Shown here piece by piece: positions 37,204 through 49,749 of a stretch of 64,000 bases of DNA. The DNA is from Lithospermum erythrorhizon. Taxonomy: Eukaryota > Streptophyta > Magnoliopsida > Boraginales > Boraginaceae. Below the pieces are notes generated by a model. That model searched no databases, was not told where the DNA came from, and saw only the letters and a program-made list of their open reading frames with translations. Where the stretch lies: contig JADFUC010002358.1 of NCBI GenBank assembly GCA_019722365.1, positions 1 to 64,000 on the forward strand, read 5' to 3'. Each line of letters opens with the position of its first letter. The stretch's first letter is position 1. Both the position numbers and the translations under genes were made by a program.

Positions 37204-40200
37204 TGTTATAAATATAACAACTAACAATAATGTAAATAGAAAGAATAACATAGTAAGGAGGATAATATTTTATTGCTCTTATTATTGTGTATAATAGAAT
37301 ATAATGAATGTTTATTTATTGACTTACAATAACTAGATAACTAACTCCTCCTAGTTCCTTGTTTGATGATAGATATCCACCAATAGATAATTATTCATAA
37401 GACTCCCCTTGTATGTCCAATCATCGAGAATATGCCTCGTTAAAACCTTACTAGGAAAAATTCTTCCGGGATAAAAACCCGATGAAGGAAAAAACGTGCA
37501 TTATTCTTAACATATGCATACAATGTTGCCTCATTAAAACCTTATCAGGAAAACCCATTTGAGACAAAACCTTGATTAAGAAAAAATGTACAACGTATTA
37601 GCTCCCCACACATGCCTTAGCATCGCTTGACATCCATTACTAGGCGTAGTCACATACTTCACGGATAACTTTTTTTTGAATGTTGAGGTAGCAAGTGATT
37701 GAGTGAATACTCATCTGCTGATTATCACAAGATCAATTTCTTTGAAAATCAATTTCACCATTCTTGAAGATCATGGGTAAGAAAAGAATATCAATATATT
37801 TTGTTACATGCCGGCTGATATGTCGTTATTTAGCGTACGTTACATGTATAATTATTATAATAAAGATCTTGGGATAACTTTCATATGATAAATCACAAGT
37901 AATATAGATTTCTTCGGATCATATTCCTCAACCAAACACATTCACGACTTTCTTCGTGCATTTCAAGATTTTTAGGTGTTTGAGTGATGTTATTGATATG
38001 AATATTTTCATACATCATCATGACATACATCATTACTAAACAAATACCAAATATGAGATCTTTCAATATTGATCATATAAGCATCATGTATTTGCATAAT
38101 CAATTGTGTATAAATTGAATATGTTCTATTGGAACAATATTATATCCCTTCTACATTTAACTCCATTCCAGTGCCTTCGTGTTGGAATTTACTCCTAATA
38201 TATATCACTACTTCAATAATACTTATATATGGTACTTCGGGACCAAATAATTCATTTGTATTTTCTCCTGGCATTGATGGTCCTTTGTTCACATCTGGTG
38301 ATATTATAATTATTGGGATATTGATGAAGCTTATCATGATATTTCATCTCAAATTCCTTATTTCAAGAGTTTATAACTCTTGGAAGCTTCTTGACAAGGA
38401 TTCAGATAATGTTTAAGTCATGCTTGTAAATAATCGTTTTAAATGAAAACTTTTCTCAGATCTTTGCTTGTAAATACAACACCATCTAAGATTATTCGTA
38501 TAACCATCTTTGGTTAAATAGTCACTAGGAAAACCATGTGGGACGAAAACCTAGTGAAATAAAATAACTATATTTCTCTTTAGATATGCTTCAAGTAATT
38601 GTCTAATTAAAAATCTTACCAAGAAAAATTCAGTGGAAAAAACTCAATGAAGGAAAAAAGAATACAATGCATATCATATCTCCCTCTGATGAGATCATCA
38701 TTGTATCATTGTATATCATATCTCTTATGAGATCATCGGTGTAGATTATTCAAACAGAATATCCAAATAACGCTACAAGGCGTTTGTCAATATGCATGAT
38801 TAATGCAATCATATATATCGGTTAATAAGATATACATTAGAATTGGTACTTGAGACCAACTTAGTGTCTTCCGGACAAGATATTAAATTATCTCTTATAT
38901 GAATTTTATTTAATTGAGTTTAAACATTTTCTACCGTGCCATCAAATATGATGTGAATTTATAATTACAGGCTCAATTGACTTGTATAAACCTTTACAAG
39001 GTATTCGATTATAGACACGTTGTCTTGCAATTGAGAACTCTACTCTTGGTCTTGTGTTGACTTATTCATGATAACTTAGTCATTGAGAACTCTTAGAGTC
39101 TTGAGTGGGTGAGCTTCTTGGGATCTCTATAAGTGTCGAATCTTCAATGGTATCATGATTGTTGAGGTGTCAACAATGACAAATAAATCAAATTATCAAT
39201 AAAATTAACTTGAAAGATCAATATCAACTTACAATTAATAATTCCAAATATCTCATATAAACAATAAATTAAACAAATCGATCATCTGATACATAGGACA
39301 TAATATAAAGAAAGTTAAACTATGTATGACTATACTATCGGTATACTAGTTTATTCATGAATCTTTGAATAAAAAAGATAATGCAAATAAATGTCTAATG
39401 ATGCGGCTCGAACTTTTAATCACATCATCAGATGAAAAGCTTTCAATTTATTCAAATATTTCATGTGTTTTCGAAGCCCAGGTTAAATTTCGGGAGCAGA
39501 TATGTGCTTTAGGCATCACAAATCTTTCTACATGTTTTTTGTGTATCGTATTTCGTTTACATGTTATATTATATAAGTCTTCTGCATAAAATCAAAGAGG
39601 TTATCTTTTGTTGCTACCAAACATTTATAATTTTATTCTCTATATCAAAAGGTGTATAATAAGCGCATATAACTTATCTAGTGCTTGAGGGGTACAAGTA
39701 TTATATGACAAATCTTAAGTCATTTATTCTCACAGTACCCAGACATAATACCTTAGTATCACCTTCATTAGACTTCAAGTCTAAATTTTCACTTATATAA
39801 TGAGTTTCGTTTACTCTTGATTGCGTCTTTTATACATGCGTTTCATAATATATTCTACTCACTTAAGGAGATAGTTTTATGATCCTCATATTGCTTGCAT
39901 CTTATAGAGCTTTTTGTTGTATACAATATTTATTATCGACAATCTTTTACTTTTGGTTCCATGTTCATAATAACCGAGATCTCATTATATTCATGAATTT
40001 CGTTATGTAAATGTCTTCTAGACATTTGTTATATCTTTAGCTTATTCATGAGATTAATTCATCTACACTCTTGTGATCATCTTCTAGATAATTTTAATTT
40101 AAATATATGGTGGAAGCCCCATTTGATCTGATGATTCTTCGGGAACCACTTCCTCTGGTTGAGTAATTACAACTAGTATAAGACTTCATTATCATCTTGA

Positions 40201-41508
40201 GATGGAAATTTGTTTGGTATTGAACTTACGGTTCATATTATCCACCAATCGTTCATGTTATCTCTTGAACTTCGAGTTTATATTTATTCATTTTGAGGAT
40301 CATATAATATAGGAATATTTCATTTCAAGATATTCAATTTTCCTGTTGTATATTCTCTCCCCCTCAATGTTGAAAATATTGATACATCATAATAAATCAA
40401 CAGTTAGCATTTTAAAAGTATATAGATGTTTATACCCAATAGGTATCATAATCATTCAAAAGATTCATTTCTCGTGCATATTGTTGAAAATAGACGATGC
40501 ACGTATAATTGGGAGAAATATTTGGTTTCTGACCAAACCAATTATATTAGAGTTAGTATGATAACTTTTGGACTAATCACGAGAACTTCGTGTCACAGCA
40601 TGTAGTATAACATTCCCAACAATCAACTAAAGGTATATGCATGTAATACAACATGCCCCTCAAATGTCAACTGAGAGTTAACTTCATGTAGTACACTCCA
40701 AAACATTAAACTATTTGTTGACTTTTCAATGAGTGTCAAGCCCCGATTTACAAGTATTAGCCGCCATTAACTAATCAGGGATGAAAGTCTGGCAGTCATG
40801 CTAAACAAAAGTTCTAATAATTTCAAGCCGGTGTTACGCCTTTATTTTAAGCTACTATAAATATGTATGAATGCGACCCACATGAAACGATGATAATTAT
40901 TTCTCAATATAGCTTGTTTACCATGTGATGTACTACTTAAAAATAAGTATTCAATTCTTCTTTCACATGTTGTCTTAATGTAATTTAGCCAACGTGGCTT
41001 ATGTCTTTGGCCCGATTAGATTTGATTTCTTTGAGGCTGTGATATCTGATTACATATTTCATGTAAATTTACATTCAGGACTACTATGTTAACTCTTCCA
41101 GACCTTTAATTAATTTAGCTCTTACGTATTGTGATAACATTTGCTTCTCTTTGTAATCAAGTAAATTTTTTTATCTTTTAAATAGTATGAATAGTGGCAT
41201 TGTGTACATGTCAATTTATTACCTCAATGCCTACACACTCGAGGAAATTTCATTAGATTTATGTACTTTTTGGACCTATAAGAAATCATAGATATAACCG
41301 TATAAGACTTCTTGACTTACATGAGTCTTAAATTATAAGCGGGTGAATTCATATGATTTTAATATTGTTTCTAAAATAATGACGCATTGTGAAATTCTTC
41401 AGAATATTCAAACTCGCTTACTTAAATATAGTATAGAATTCTAAACCCTTAATTCTACGAACTAAGTCTTATGGACGATAAGCAAAATCATATTTACTTG
41501 GATACATT

Positions 41509-42505
41509 TGTTGGAAATCAATGAGAATTGATTCCCTTTTATTGTACTGTTGCGACAATTGTGTCAATTCATTAACGGGTTTGTTAAATGTGATTACTAG
41601 AGCAGAGTGTTCACCTTGGTAATGGTATATTACTAGTGTGGGTTTCATGATAATTTGGGGAACATGAGCGATTGCTGGGTGCGTTAATCGTTATAATAAT
41701 AGTAATTGGTCAATTATTATTATTATACAACTTCTAATATTCTCGGCCTGAAGGTCACACACATACAATGATATTCGAATAATATTTCATGAATGAAATT
41801 AAACGAGACTTGTATATTGAGAGGAAATAATATTTCTCAATAACATATATTTATTCAATATATATGTTGATGAACATCAATTGATTTAAACTGCAGTTTA
41901 ATCAATTAAGCAATTGAAATCGATAAATAACTTGATAAGTTATTTGAAGTGACTCGTTAGTATTTTAATTGACTTGTTAAGTTAATTAAAATAGAACAAC
42001 TCATTAGTAACTCATTATTTAATTAGAAGTTCATAACGGTCTAATTAAGTTAACGAGTTGAACTGATTTCTTAACGAGTTGCTTAACGAGTGGAATTTTG
42101 GGACTTGGTATTTAAAGAAGGGATTAGGTTTTTCATGACATAGAATCATAAATCCTCCGCTTCGAGAAAGCCGCCCCTCCTTGGTGAATTGGAAGAGTTT
42201 TTCTCTTCCAATTCTCATTTCATCTTCAAACTCTAGCAAGTTCAAGTACTCGGTTCGTTTCCCTCTTGGTGTGTGCAATCTAGAGGACATCATTTCGGTG
42301 TTGAACAAGCATTGGAGAGGATTTTGAAGGGGCTTTCCTGCTTGAGGCTTGCTCGATGAGGATTTGAGTTAGGTATTCGCTTCCGTTGAAATGTAAGGAT
42401 TCGTATTCATTACATTTATTTTATGTGTTTAGATTAATTTACATTGTTTGAATCCGGGATGTATGAATTAATTCATCACGATTAAATTCATACTAGATTC
42501 TAACA
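41509..42505 (+). mobile_element. solo copia LTR, family A, nested
   Basis: Starts TGTTGGAAATCAATGAG and ends TACTAGATTCTAACA, about 1 kb, with no PBS or internal region on either side. The first 320 bp match the fragment at 1084-1410. TACAT occurs at 41503-41507, one base before the start, and directly after the end at 42506-42510, a likely target duplication. Inserted in the minus-strand copia element at 37204-44562. Confidence 0.7.
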
Positions 42506-42601
42506 TACATAACAAGTGTTATAGACTAGTTACGATTATAGTAGGTGTTATATCACATGACATTCTCTTTATGTCATCTTATCGACCTCTCAAGACCCTT
42601 T

Positions 42602-42713
42602 TGTTGGAAATATGAAATTCGATCTCAAAAAATGTCCGTTGAACAATTTGGGTGTACAACGATTTACTCACTCAAATTATATTCACACACATACACACAC
42701 ACACACACACACG

Positions 42714-42751
<38 letters not shown>

Positions 42752-43503
42752 AAGTTCAATATATTAATTGTTTTTAGACAATTGGTGTTGAGATATAACG
42801 TATTGACATTAGGGGTTAGATGGCTTTACTAGAATCCATGGGTAATCTATATATTAAATATAATATTCGGGTTAATAATATTGAATATATTACTTTTGTC
42901 AATTCGTCCTAAGGAGTCACACACATCTGATAAGCGAACCATTTTAATAAATGTATTATAAACTTCCCCAGTATAAAGTGAAATGTGAAGGAAACATTCG
43001 GGGCGGAAAATCGAGTCTCGGTGACTCGAGCTCGGCTCGGTTTGGCTGAGTATAAGGCGGTGGAAAAGAGATAGAGTTTGAGGAGTTTTTATCTCCTCAA
43101 AATTCTCATGTGTTTGTCTATTTAAGTGGCACTTTTGAACACAATTAAACTAATACTCATATTTTTGATTTCATGAGTAAACTCTCTCCATACTCCCACA
43201 ATAGCCGATCCCTCTTGATGAAAGAAAACCTAATTTTTCTTCATCTTTTTATTCTCTAGTTTTTCGCTTTAATGTCGTTCCTAGTAGACATGCATGATAG
43301 TGCGGACAATTTATCGGTGTGGACAATCTTAGAGATACTCTGTTTGGGTATTATGAGCAATTCAATTCCGTTGCCAACCTCATTGTTTGTTTCGAAATTC
43401 AGGTACACACTTGTAGCCAATTTTGTTTATTATTTTTGTACAATCCGTAGCATTTTGGGATTCGTATCCATTAAGTTTAGAACTTATTATACGTTTAAGA
43501 ACA
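42602..43503 (+). mobile_element. probable second solo LTR, nested
   Basis: Starts TGTTGGAAATATGAAATTCG and has the build of a family-related LTR: a GGGCGGAAAATCGAG block, CTATTTAAG TATA-like motif at about 43120, then GGATTCGTATCCATTAAG near its end, which parallels GGATTCGTATTCATTACA near the end of the LTR at 41509. The right boundary is uncertain and no target duplication was found. Confidence 0.5.
42683..42751. repeat. (CA)n(TA)n microsatellite
   Basis: A run of about 48 bases of nearly perfect CA repeats passes directly into about 20 bases of TA repeats, inside the nested LTR. Confidence 0.95.
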
Positions 43504-43808
43504 CCAACATCTTTAACATGGATCTGTAACTATTGTTAGTCCCTTGAAATTTCAAGACATCACCGACTTCATCTCTGGTTTTCCGATGAGTGAAAGCGGA
43601 TATGACAGAATGGGGTATCCTTAATAGCACCATTCCGGCTGAGAACACGATGGTGAAAAAAATAATCGGTGGCAAGATCCAAAGGGTTATCCACCGTGTG
43701 GCATCACCGACTTTCTTGTGAAGCCAATGCAATGAAACAGTCGGTCGAAAAGCAGTCGGAAGAATGATCCAAAGGGCATTCACGGATGTGACACCACCCC
43801 TCTTTCAT
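43487..43808. other. unidentified segment with a tandem duplication
   Basis: A minus-strand frame of 98 codons (43783-43487) starts MNALWIILPTAFRPTVSLHW and looks membrane-like, but I do not recognise it. The DNA itself contains two imperfect copies of a unit of about 62 bp, each with GATCCAAAGGG and an ACACCAC/GCATCAC motif (about 43657-43717 and 43748-43808). The plus-strand readings are basic and repeated (KIQRVIHRVASPT, MIQRAFTDVTPP). Probably part of a retroelement; not called as a gene. Confidence 0.4.
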
Positions 43809-44583
43809 AATCCAACTTTAGAGCCTCCATCAATATTATCCACAAGTCTTGAACTAGTTTTCTAGACTTAAAATACATGACTTATTGACATGTGAATACA
43901 TTTAATGAATCGATAGTGATTCAATGAATTTTGACAATAAATAAATATAAACTAGAATATTATCTTCTGTTATACGTATAAGCAAAGAATATTAACAAAT
44001 CGTTTATTCTTTTTGGCTACCAAACCCACGTTAATTTTCAGCAAATTCATGACTCCGCTAATATTATAAAATCGCTACTAAGCCTTATGTACTCGAGGTA
44101 TTACTTGGTCCATAATATATCTTCCTAATTCACTTTTGGTTGTCCAGTACCTGAAGTATTACTCCATTATTGAATTAAACACTCAAACTCATATAAAAAT
44201 AGATGGATTTTACTTTATGATTATCTATGTCCAATAAAATCAGGCAACGAAAAACTTTTCAAATGAATTTTAGCAGCCTTGAATTTTATCATCTTCATTA
44301 CAGATCAAGGGACCGACCTATTTTACATCTTACCGGAATTGAAATTAGGTGTACTTTCTCTGAATTGAAAATCATCGTATTAATAACGTGTTATAAATAG
44401 CCAATAACAATAATGTAAATAGAGAGAATAACATAGTAGAAAGATAATATTTTATTGATCTCATTGTTGTATAAAGAAATACAATATAATGGAATATTAT
44501 GTAGTTGATCATAATTAGATAACTAACTCCTTCCTAGACATCCAAATATAATTATTTATAATAATTCCCTAAGTAAATAAGAT

Positions 44584-44662
44584 GTCGATATGTCGAGTGG
44601 TTGGAGACAGACTTGAAATCTGTTGGGCTTCGCCCGCGCAGGTTCGAACCCTGCTGTCAACG
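44584..44662 (+). tRNA. tRNA-Ser (anticodon UGA), slightly defective
   Basis: The anticodon arm CAGACTTGAAATCTG with TGA in the loop, the long variable arm TTGGGCTTCGCCCG, and T-arm GCAGGTTCGAACCCTGC are intact and match the standard plant tRNA-Ser(UGA). The D region, TGTCGAGTGGTTGGAGACAG, is about three bases shorter than the usual TGTCCGAGTGGTTAAGGAGACAG, and the acceptor stem has one C-A mismatch (GTCGATA / TGTCAAC). A T10 terminator follows at 44665-44674. Either a decayed gene or one with sequence errors. Confidence 0.85.
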
Positions 44663-44674
44663 AATTTTTTTTTT

Positions 44675-45575
44675 ACATCAAGCTTTATTAAGCCAATAAG
44701 AGCCCCAAGACTCTAAATAGTTCATTATTTGTTTCATGATGGGCTAGGATGACAAATAATTTGGGGTCTACTTGATAAAGCTCCATAGACTCGTAGGCTT
44801 GATTGCAACTTCAAATTCTCAAGGTGTTAACGAACATGACTCCGATGAAAAAACTGCCAAAAAGTACAATTAAACTACATTTTAATGAAATTTGTATCAC
44901 ACAACATCCATCAATTTTCAGACAAAAATATTCTAATATGATGGAATATATGTAGATATTTGTTAGAAATTGATTAAACATTAGGTAAGAGTTAACTTTT
45001 AAATAAATATTATGTTCAAGTTTGTTAGGTACTTAAGGAAGAGAAAGACAAAATTATTCTGATGGATTATTTGCAACCGAAAAGTAGAAAGAACTAGTAT
45101 TGTGGTTATTGTGGCTGCCAATTATTATTAGATATTTTTGGAACTTGAAGGATATCTCCATTAATATTTTTAATTCGATACCATATAATAACCTTAAAGA
45201 CTTCAAACAATTTCCTTCTGACTAAAGTATCAATATAATACACTATTTATATATATATACTCCGTATATAAAAAAAATGAACTATATGAAGTGCCGTTTT
45301 ATTAAAATAAGTTCAAAAATCAATTTTTTTTTTTATAAAGTCGAATTCTTGCAATTTTTCCTACTCCAATCTTTTTTCACTCTACAATCACCAAAACAAA
45401 CGAAGCTCACATAAGCTCACCTTTCCATATTTAGCTTTATTCACAAGCTTAATACTCCCCCTTTTCCCCTCATTTCTTGTTCAATCTCCATAACTTCACA
45501 AAAAGCAATAACTACCCAACTCCCAAATTCAATTCAATCTCCATAAAGCTTGAATCTTTACTAAAATCATCAACA
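44675..45575. other. intergenic upstream of DUF3339 gene 1
   Basis: No gene was recognised. The last 200 bases are C/T-rich and probably hold the promoter and leader of the next gene. Confidence 0.4.
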
Positions 45576-45785
45576 ATGGCAGATTGGGGTCCAGTGCTAG
45601 TAGGAGTTGTACTTTTCATTTTGCTGCAGCCTGGTTTGCTCTTTCAACTACCTGGAAACAACCGACACGTGGACTTTGGAGGTCTGAAGACTAATGGCAA
45701 ATCCATAGCTGTTCATACACTCATCTTCTTCACTGTTTATGCTATTCTCATTATGGCTGTTCATATTCATATCTATACTGGCTGA
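45576..45785 (+). CDS. DUF3339 small membrane protein, copy 1 (69 aa)
   Basis: Complete intronless frame MADWGPVLVGVVLFILLQPG and so on, ending HIHIYTG then TGA. DUF3339 proteins are plant-specific, 68-70 residues, with two membrane segments around an LPGNNRHVDFGGLKTNG-type loop; this one has the full pattern (helix 1 about residues 4-23, loop 24-44, helix 2 about 45-66). The molecular role is unknown. The frame is intact, unlike its two neighbours of the same family. The start ATG lies in AACAATGGCA, a good plant context. A long 3' flank with no further coding follows. Confidence 0.92.
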   Translation: MADWGPVLVGVVLFILLQPGLLFQLPGNNRHVDFGGLKTNGKSIAVHTLIFFTVYAILIMAVHIHIYTG

Positions 45786-46318
45786 AGTCAGTTTCTTGGT
45801 TGTAGTTTGTTTTAGCAATTGTAAACTTGGAAAGTGTTGTATAAAGTTTAGTTTGTTGAATTTGAACTTCAAGAAAGTTGTATGGACTGTATTTGTTGTA
45901 CTATTTGCATTAAGTGGTTTTCTTGTTTATGTTTTATTTGAATCATGATCTATGTTTTTATTGTTAAACTAAACTCTAAGAATAAAAAGAAGAATATGTT
46001 TTAATCAGATTATTGGTTAAAAATGTTTTAGGATGATATATGAGCTGATTACATAACTAATTATTATGCTACAAATATGTGCTCGGCTTGTCTGCGATGG
46101 TGATGTGATAACCTGAAAAATTGTTTAAAGAAAGAAGGCATAGTATTTTAATAGCAGGGAAAAGATGGATACAATTGTTGGATGTGAATTTTACAATATG
46201 CAAATAGTATTGAAAGAAGCTACATAAGGTGGTGATGGAAGTGACTAAATGCGCCAATGATTATGAAAACCGAGCAAGTCACTTGTTGTTGGAGATGGTG
46301 GTGTGTGCTAAAGCGAAC

Positions 46319-46521
46319 TCAGGATGTATGTGAATGCCAATTACAACCACCAATATGGTGTAGATACAGAAAGTATATGGCGTGCACAGAGTGATATTCC
46401 GCTAGTGTACATTTCCGAATTCTATACACCTTGTTCTTGCAGGCAACTGACATAGCAATCCTGGAGACAAGAGGATGAACATGGCAACCGCGACAACCAC
46501 TGGTCCCCAATCGACATTCAT
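46319..46521 (-). CDS. DUF3339 small membrane protein, copy 2 (frame break)
   Basis: Starts MNVDWGPVVVAVAMFILLSP, then GLLCQLPARTRCIEFGN, the DUF3339 first helix and loop. After that the frame slips and the second helix and end read ILVVVIGIHIHP-like in another frame, followed by TGA at 46319-46321. The length (203 nt) is not a multiple of three, so one or two bases appear lost in the KTSG region. Opposite strand to copies 1 and 3. Probably a gene with a sequence error; a pseudogene is possible. Confidence 0.78.
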
Positions 46522-47921
46522 TCTTCTTGGTTACTCGTCAAGTGTGCGAATGAAAGAATGGTTCTTTTTCTTTCTTGATGATTGAGGCAGATATATCGAG
46601 GGAAATGGATGTTAGTGGCTTACTTAGAGAAGAAGGATTTCTAATGCTACAGAACAGGAGTATGGCAAAGTATTGTAGAATGGAGAAAGGTATGAAACAC
46701 TAGTGGAAATGGCTTTACAAATACTAATGATATACTTGGATTGATTATCTATTTTCTTATCTTCTTTCAATAATTGAATAATGAAGGTGTTCTTTTGCAT
46801 TGCTTTTCACGAAATAATATTAAAGTTGATATATTTGAAATCAATATGAGTTGGGATTGGTGAAGAAAGTAGATGATGAATGGTTTGTAAATTAGAATGT
46901 AAAGTTGAAGGAAGGTAGAGTCTATCGCATTTGTAATGCCTCTCATTATGTCTCTCTTTTAGATTAAGAAGTTGGATGAATGGGTTCAACTTTTAACATT
47001 TGGTGAAAGCTTGATTCAAGACTAAAAAAGAATTGGTTATTATTATTGTGTTTTTAGAGTTCCTAGCAAAACTTTAGATTGTCTTTTGAATGCAAAAGTT
47101 GTGGTTTCCGGATGATTCTAGGTGGGACTGAGAATATACAAAATTGAGGAAGGAAAATTAATCTATGCACACGTACCTCCTTTATCAATGAGATGTCATT
47201 AAGGAGCCTTGGTTGGTAAATCCGCTTGTTTTCCTCTAGACGATGATGAAACTTATCTCCCAATTCCCATCATCTCATTCGTTGATATTGTAATACCTCG
47301 GTCCAAAGTAATTAAGTGTGATAAGATTTGATTGAGTACTACTTTAAATGCTAAAGATAAATGCTTTTTCGAGGATTCGTCATAGAACTTCGATTGCTAA
47401 GCGTGCTTGATGGAAGTAGTGCAGGATAGGTGATCACGGGAAGTCTCTCGATGAGCACGTGAGGGAGAGCAACGTGTTAAAAATCTTTGTGGTAGTTTGT
47501 GAGGCCAGGTCCATCAAATTTAATAACGTCACAGATCCGGTGTTTAGGAAGCGTGAGCGTTACATTGACCCGATTAATTTGATGTTAAGGATTGAACATG
47601 TTGATCTAGTATTCCGAGTTTACCTTTATTTGGTAACGTCCCTTGATGTCAAGTATAGTCGTTGGCCGATAATCCTTCCAGATCAAACTCGCCCGAGGCA
47701 TTTCCATACCCGATAATCTGCTTATTGTAGGACCCGATTGTATTACAAAATGATTTATGGTGCCGCCCGGAGTCGGACGAATAGGTGCAACAATGATCTC
47801 AATTTTTTGTCCTACTCCATATCTTAAAACCAAACTGTCTTTTCACATATACTAGATAAGCTCAAGTTGTCCTATTGTTATTTCCTTCATCACTTGTCAT
47901 TCACATTCAATTGAGGGAGAG
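46522..47921. other. intergenic between DUF3339 copies 2 and 3
   Basis: The divergent promoters of copies 2 and 3 must lie in this stretch. The part at about 47290-47830 is richer in G/C, with small ORFs (85 and 75 codons) that I cannot assign; TAATACCTCGGTCC at about 47291 resembles plant LTR starts, but no element could be bounded. Confidence 0.35.
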
Positions 47922-48117
47922 ATGGAAGACTGGGGAGCTGTACTAGTAGCAACTTTGCTCTTTGTGTTGCTCACTCCAGGACTTATATTTCAGCTCCCGG
48001 GAAAGGGTCGGGCTGTCGAGTTTGGCAATTTCCAGACGAGCCCTGTCTCCATATGTCATCTTCTTCGGCCTGGTTACCATTTTTCTCATAGCTGTTGGTG
48101 TCCATATCTTACCGGAT
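47922..48117 (+). CDS. DUF3339 small membrane protein, copy 3 (frame break)
   Basis: Starts MEDWGAVLVATLLFVLLTPG then LIFQLPGKGRAVEFGNFQTS. The second helix reads VIFFGLVTIFLIAVGVHIL in a different frame, so the sequence carries a small indel at about 48035-48060. The end near 48117 is inferred from the family C terminus HIYTG; in the raw frame the ORF runs on to 48164. The three copies within 2.6 kb indicate local duplication. Confidence 0.8.
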
Positions 48118-48844
48118 GTACTACCAATTGCCTCAGATTTGCCTCTATGTTTTCACGTGTATAGGATAATTATTAGTCTTTTTCTGTGTTAAAGCTTTAT
48201 TTTTCTTTCTATTGTCCTTGGATTTTATTCTAATGTCCCTTTTATGGAAGTCAAAGAGAATCACAATATAATATAGATGCAAATTCATTATCACATGAAC
48301 TTGGTAAAATAAATTGCAGAATGTTACATCATTTCAAATGTCAAATGTGCTTCCCCAAATCGTTCAACTTGTTAGATAATTGTGGCACATAATCGTCTCT
48401 TATCACCCCAAGGTGGGAGTGTTTAATTGAAAACGACCATTGATAGATAATTGAGCATAAATAACAAAAACTCCAACACAAAGTGGTTATACACTCCTTA
48501 TAAACAACTTAAGATATTTTGGCCTCATGAACTCTATCATTTTGTCAACTGAATGGTTAGATTGCTTCCTTGACTATTGTAATTAGTTAGTTGCCCCTCC
48601 GTCCATTTTTTGCACTAAAGTTGATTGAATCACACTTTCAATGAAAATAAAAGCAAGTATATATATTAGATTTGAAGGTTAATTCTAAATAATCACAAAC
48701 ATATTTAGATCATTTTTCAATATTTCTCATAATATAGAAAATAGTCATAGATTTGAAATTTATAAATGTGTAATTAAATAATTGAAGGTACACTATACTA
48801 CGACTATAGAAAGAAAAAATTGAACACCCAAACAGTAAAAAAAT
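48118..48844. other. intergenic
   Basis: 3' flank of DUF3339 copy 3. CCCCTCCGTCCATTTTTTGC at 48594-48613 looks like one end of a Stowaway MITE whose partner end was not found. No genes. Confidence 0.4.
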
Positions 48845-49749
48845 TAGGGCTTCGGTTGGACTCGGATAAAATCCGATTTAGTCGAGATCCGGTCGGTCGT
48901 GGGATTTTCGGATAAAAGCCGTCGGACGGACCGGTTTTGCTGATAACAGCCCCCATAAAAAGCTGGACGGATCAGGTTGTCGGTGCAGGCCCGGCAGTTT
49001 TAACCGATCAGTCCGGTTCATCAATATTTTAAAAACAAAATTATATACTAACCCATCATTATAAAAGCGAATTCTCCCCACCGCTGCCAGGTCAGCGAGA
49101 ACGACTTCACACAGAAAAAAAAACCTAAACCCGTTCTCACTCAAAACCATTCTTTAGCCTTGAACTTTATGCCGTGTGAATGGAATCTTCGCTTGAACTA
49201 TAGAGTCTATGACTTGCGGACACACACGCTAATCGAGAGGCATTTTCGTGTCCAATATCAAGTCGAAAATGAGTTCTATAAAATACGCTTTGATTTTGAT
49301 TCTGCGATAATGATTTAAGTAGCCTGCGGCAAATATATTAATTAGATATTTATCATTTGAATCATGTGAGCTGCGAATATATGGAATCACTTAGTTCGTT
49401 TTATGTATATAATTGTATCTTGTGATTAAGTTCACGATGTTAAACTTTGGATGCAATCCTACATTATGTGTCGATTTGAAATCGGTTCCACATGCGAAAC
49501 AACTGCTTTAATACTACGGGTTGTATCATGTTACGTTGTCGTCGACAATAAATAAAAAATATGGCCAAAACTAATAAAAAAATCGGCCGATAAGCGGTAG
49601 AAATCGTATATCCGGAAATCCGATCGATCCAGAAAATCCGGAAATCGGTCGAGGCGGTTGGATAACGGACAGTTTTTTCCTTCAAAATATCCATCAGGTT
49701 TACCGGGTTTTTACCCCCACAAATCGATGCATCCGGTCGTCGCACACTA
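48845..49749 (+). mobile_element. non-autonomous hAT element, copy 2
   Basis: The left end TAGGGCTTCGGTTGGACTCG continues GATAAAATCCGAT and matches copy 3 and the inverted right end of copy 1. The right end, read inward, is TAGTGTGCGACGACCGG. Both subterminal parts are dense in CGGTCGG/CCGGAAATC motifs. Flanks AAAAAAAT and AAAAAAAAATT fit an A-rich target duplication but are weak evidence. About 0.9 kb, no transposase. Confidence 0.65.

Larger units (their letters stand above)
37204..44562 (-). mobile_element. decayed Ty1/copia retrotransposon with nested LTRs
   Basis: Short direct LTRs at 37204-37402 and 44389-44562 share TGTTATAAATA, AACAATAATGTAAATAGA, GATAATATTTTATTG and TAACTAGATAACTAACTCCT-like blocks. 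On the minus strand the 5' LTR (right) is followed by ACACGTTATTAATACGA, which resembles the ACACGTTATCAGCACGA leader common in plant copia elements. Next to the left LTR is the polypurine tract ACAAGGGGAG. The end of pol (about 37900-37650, minus) is readable in broken frames as DLQ.NGEIDFQ.I.SCDN.AD followed by LLP.STFKK, the RNase H tail. Candidate target duplications are ATTTC (37199-37203) and ATTCC (44563-44567). All coding parts are ruined. Two other LTRs (41509, 42602) sit inside. Confidence 0.75.
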
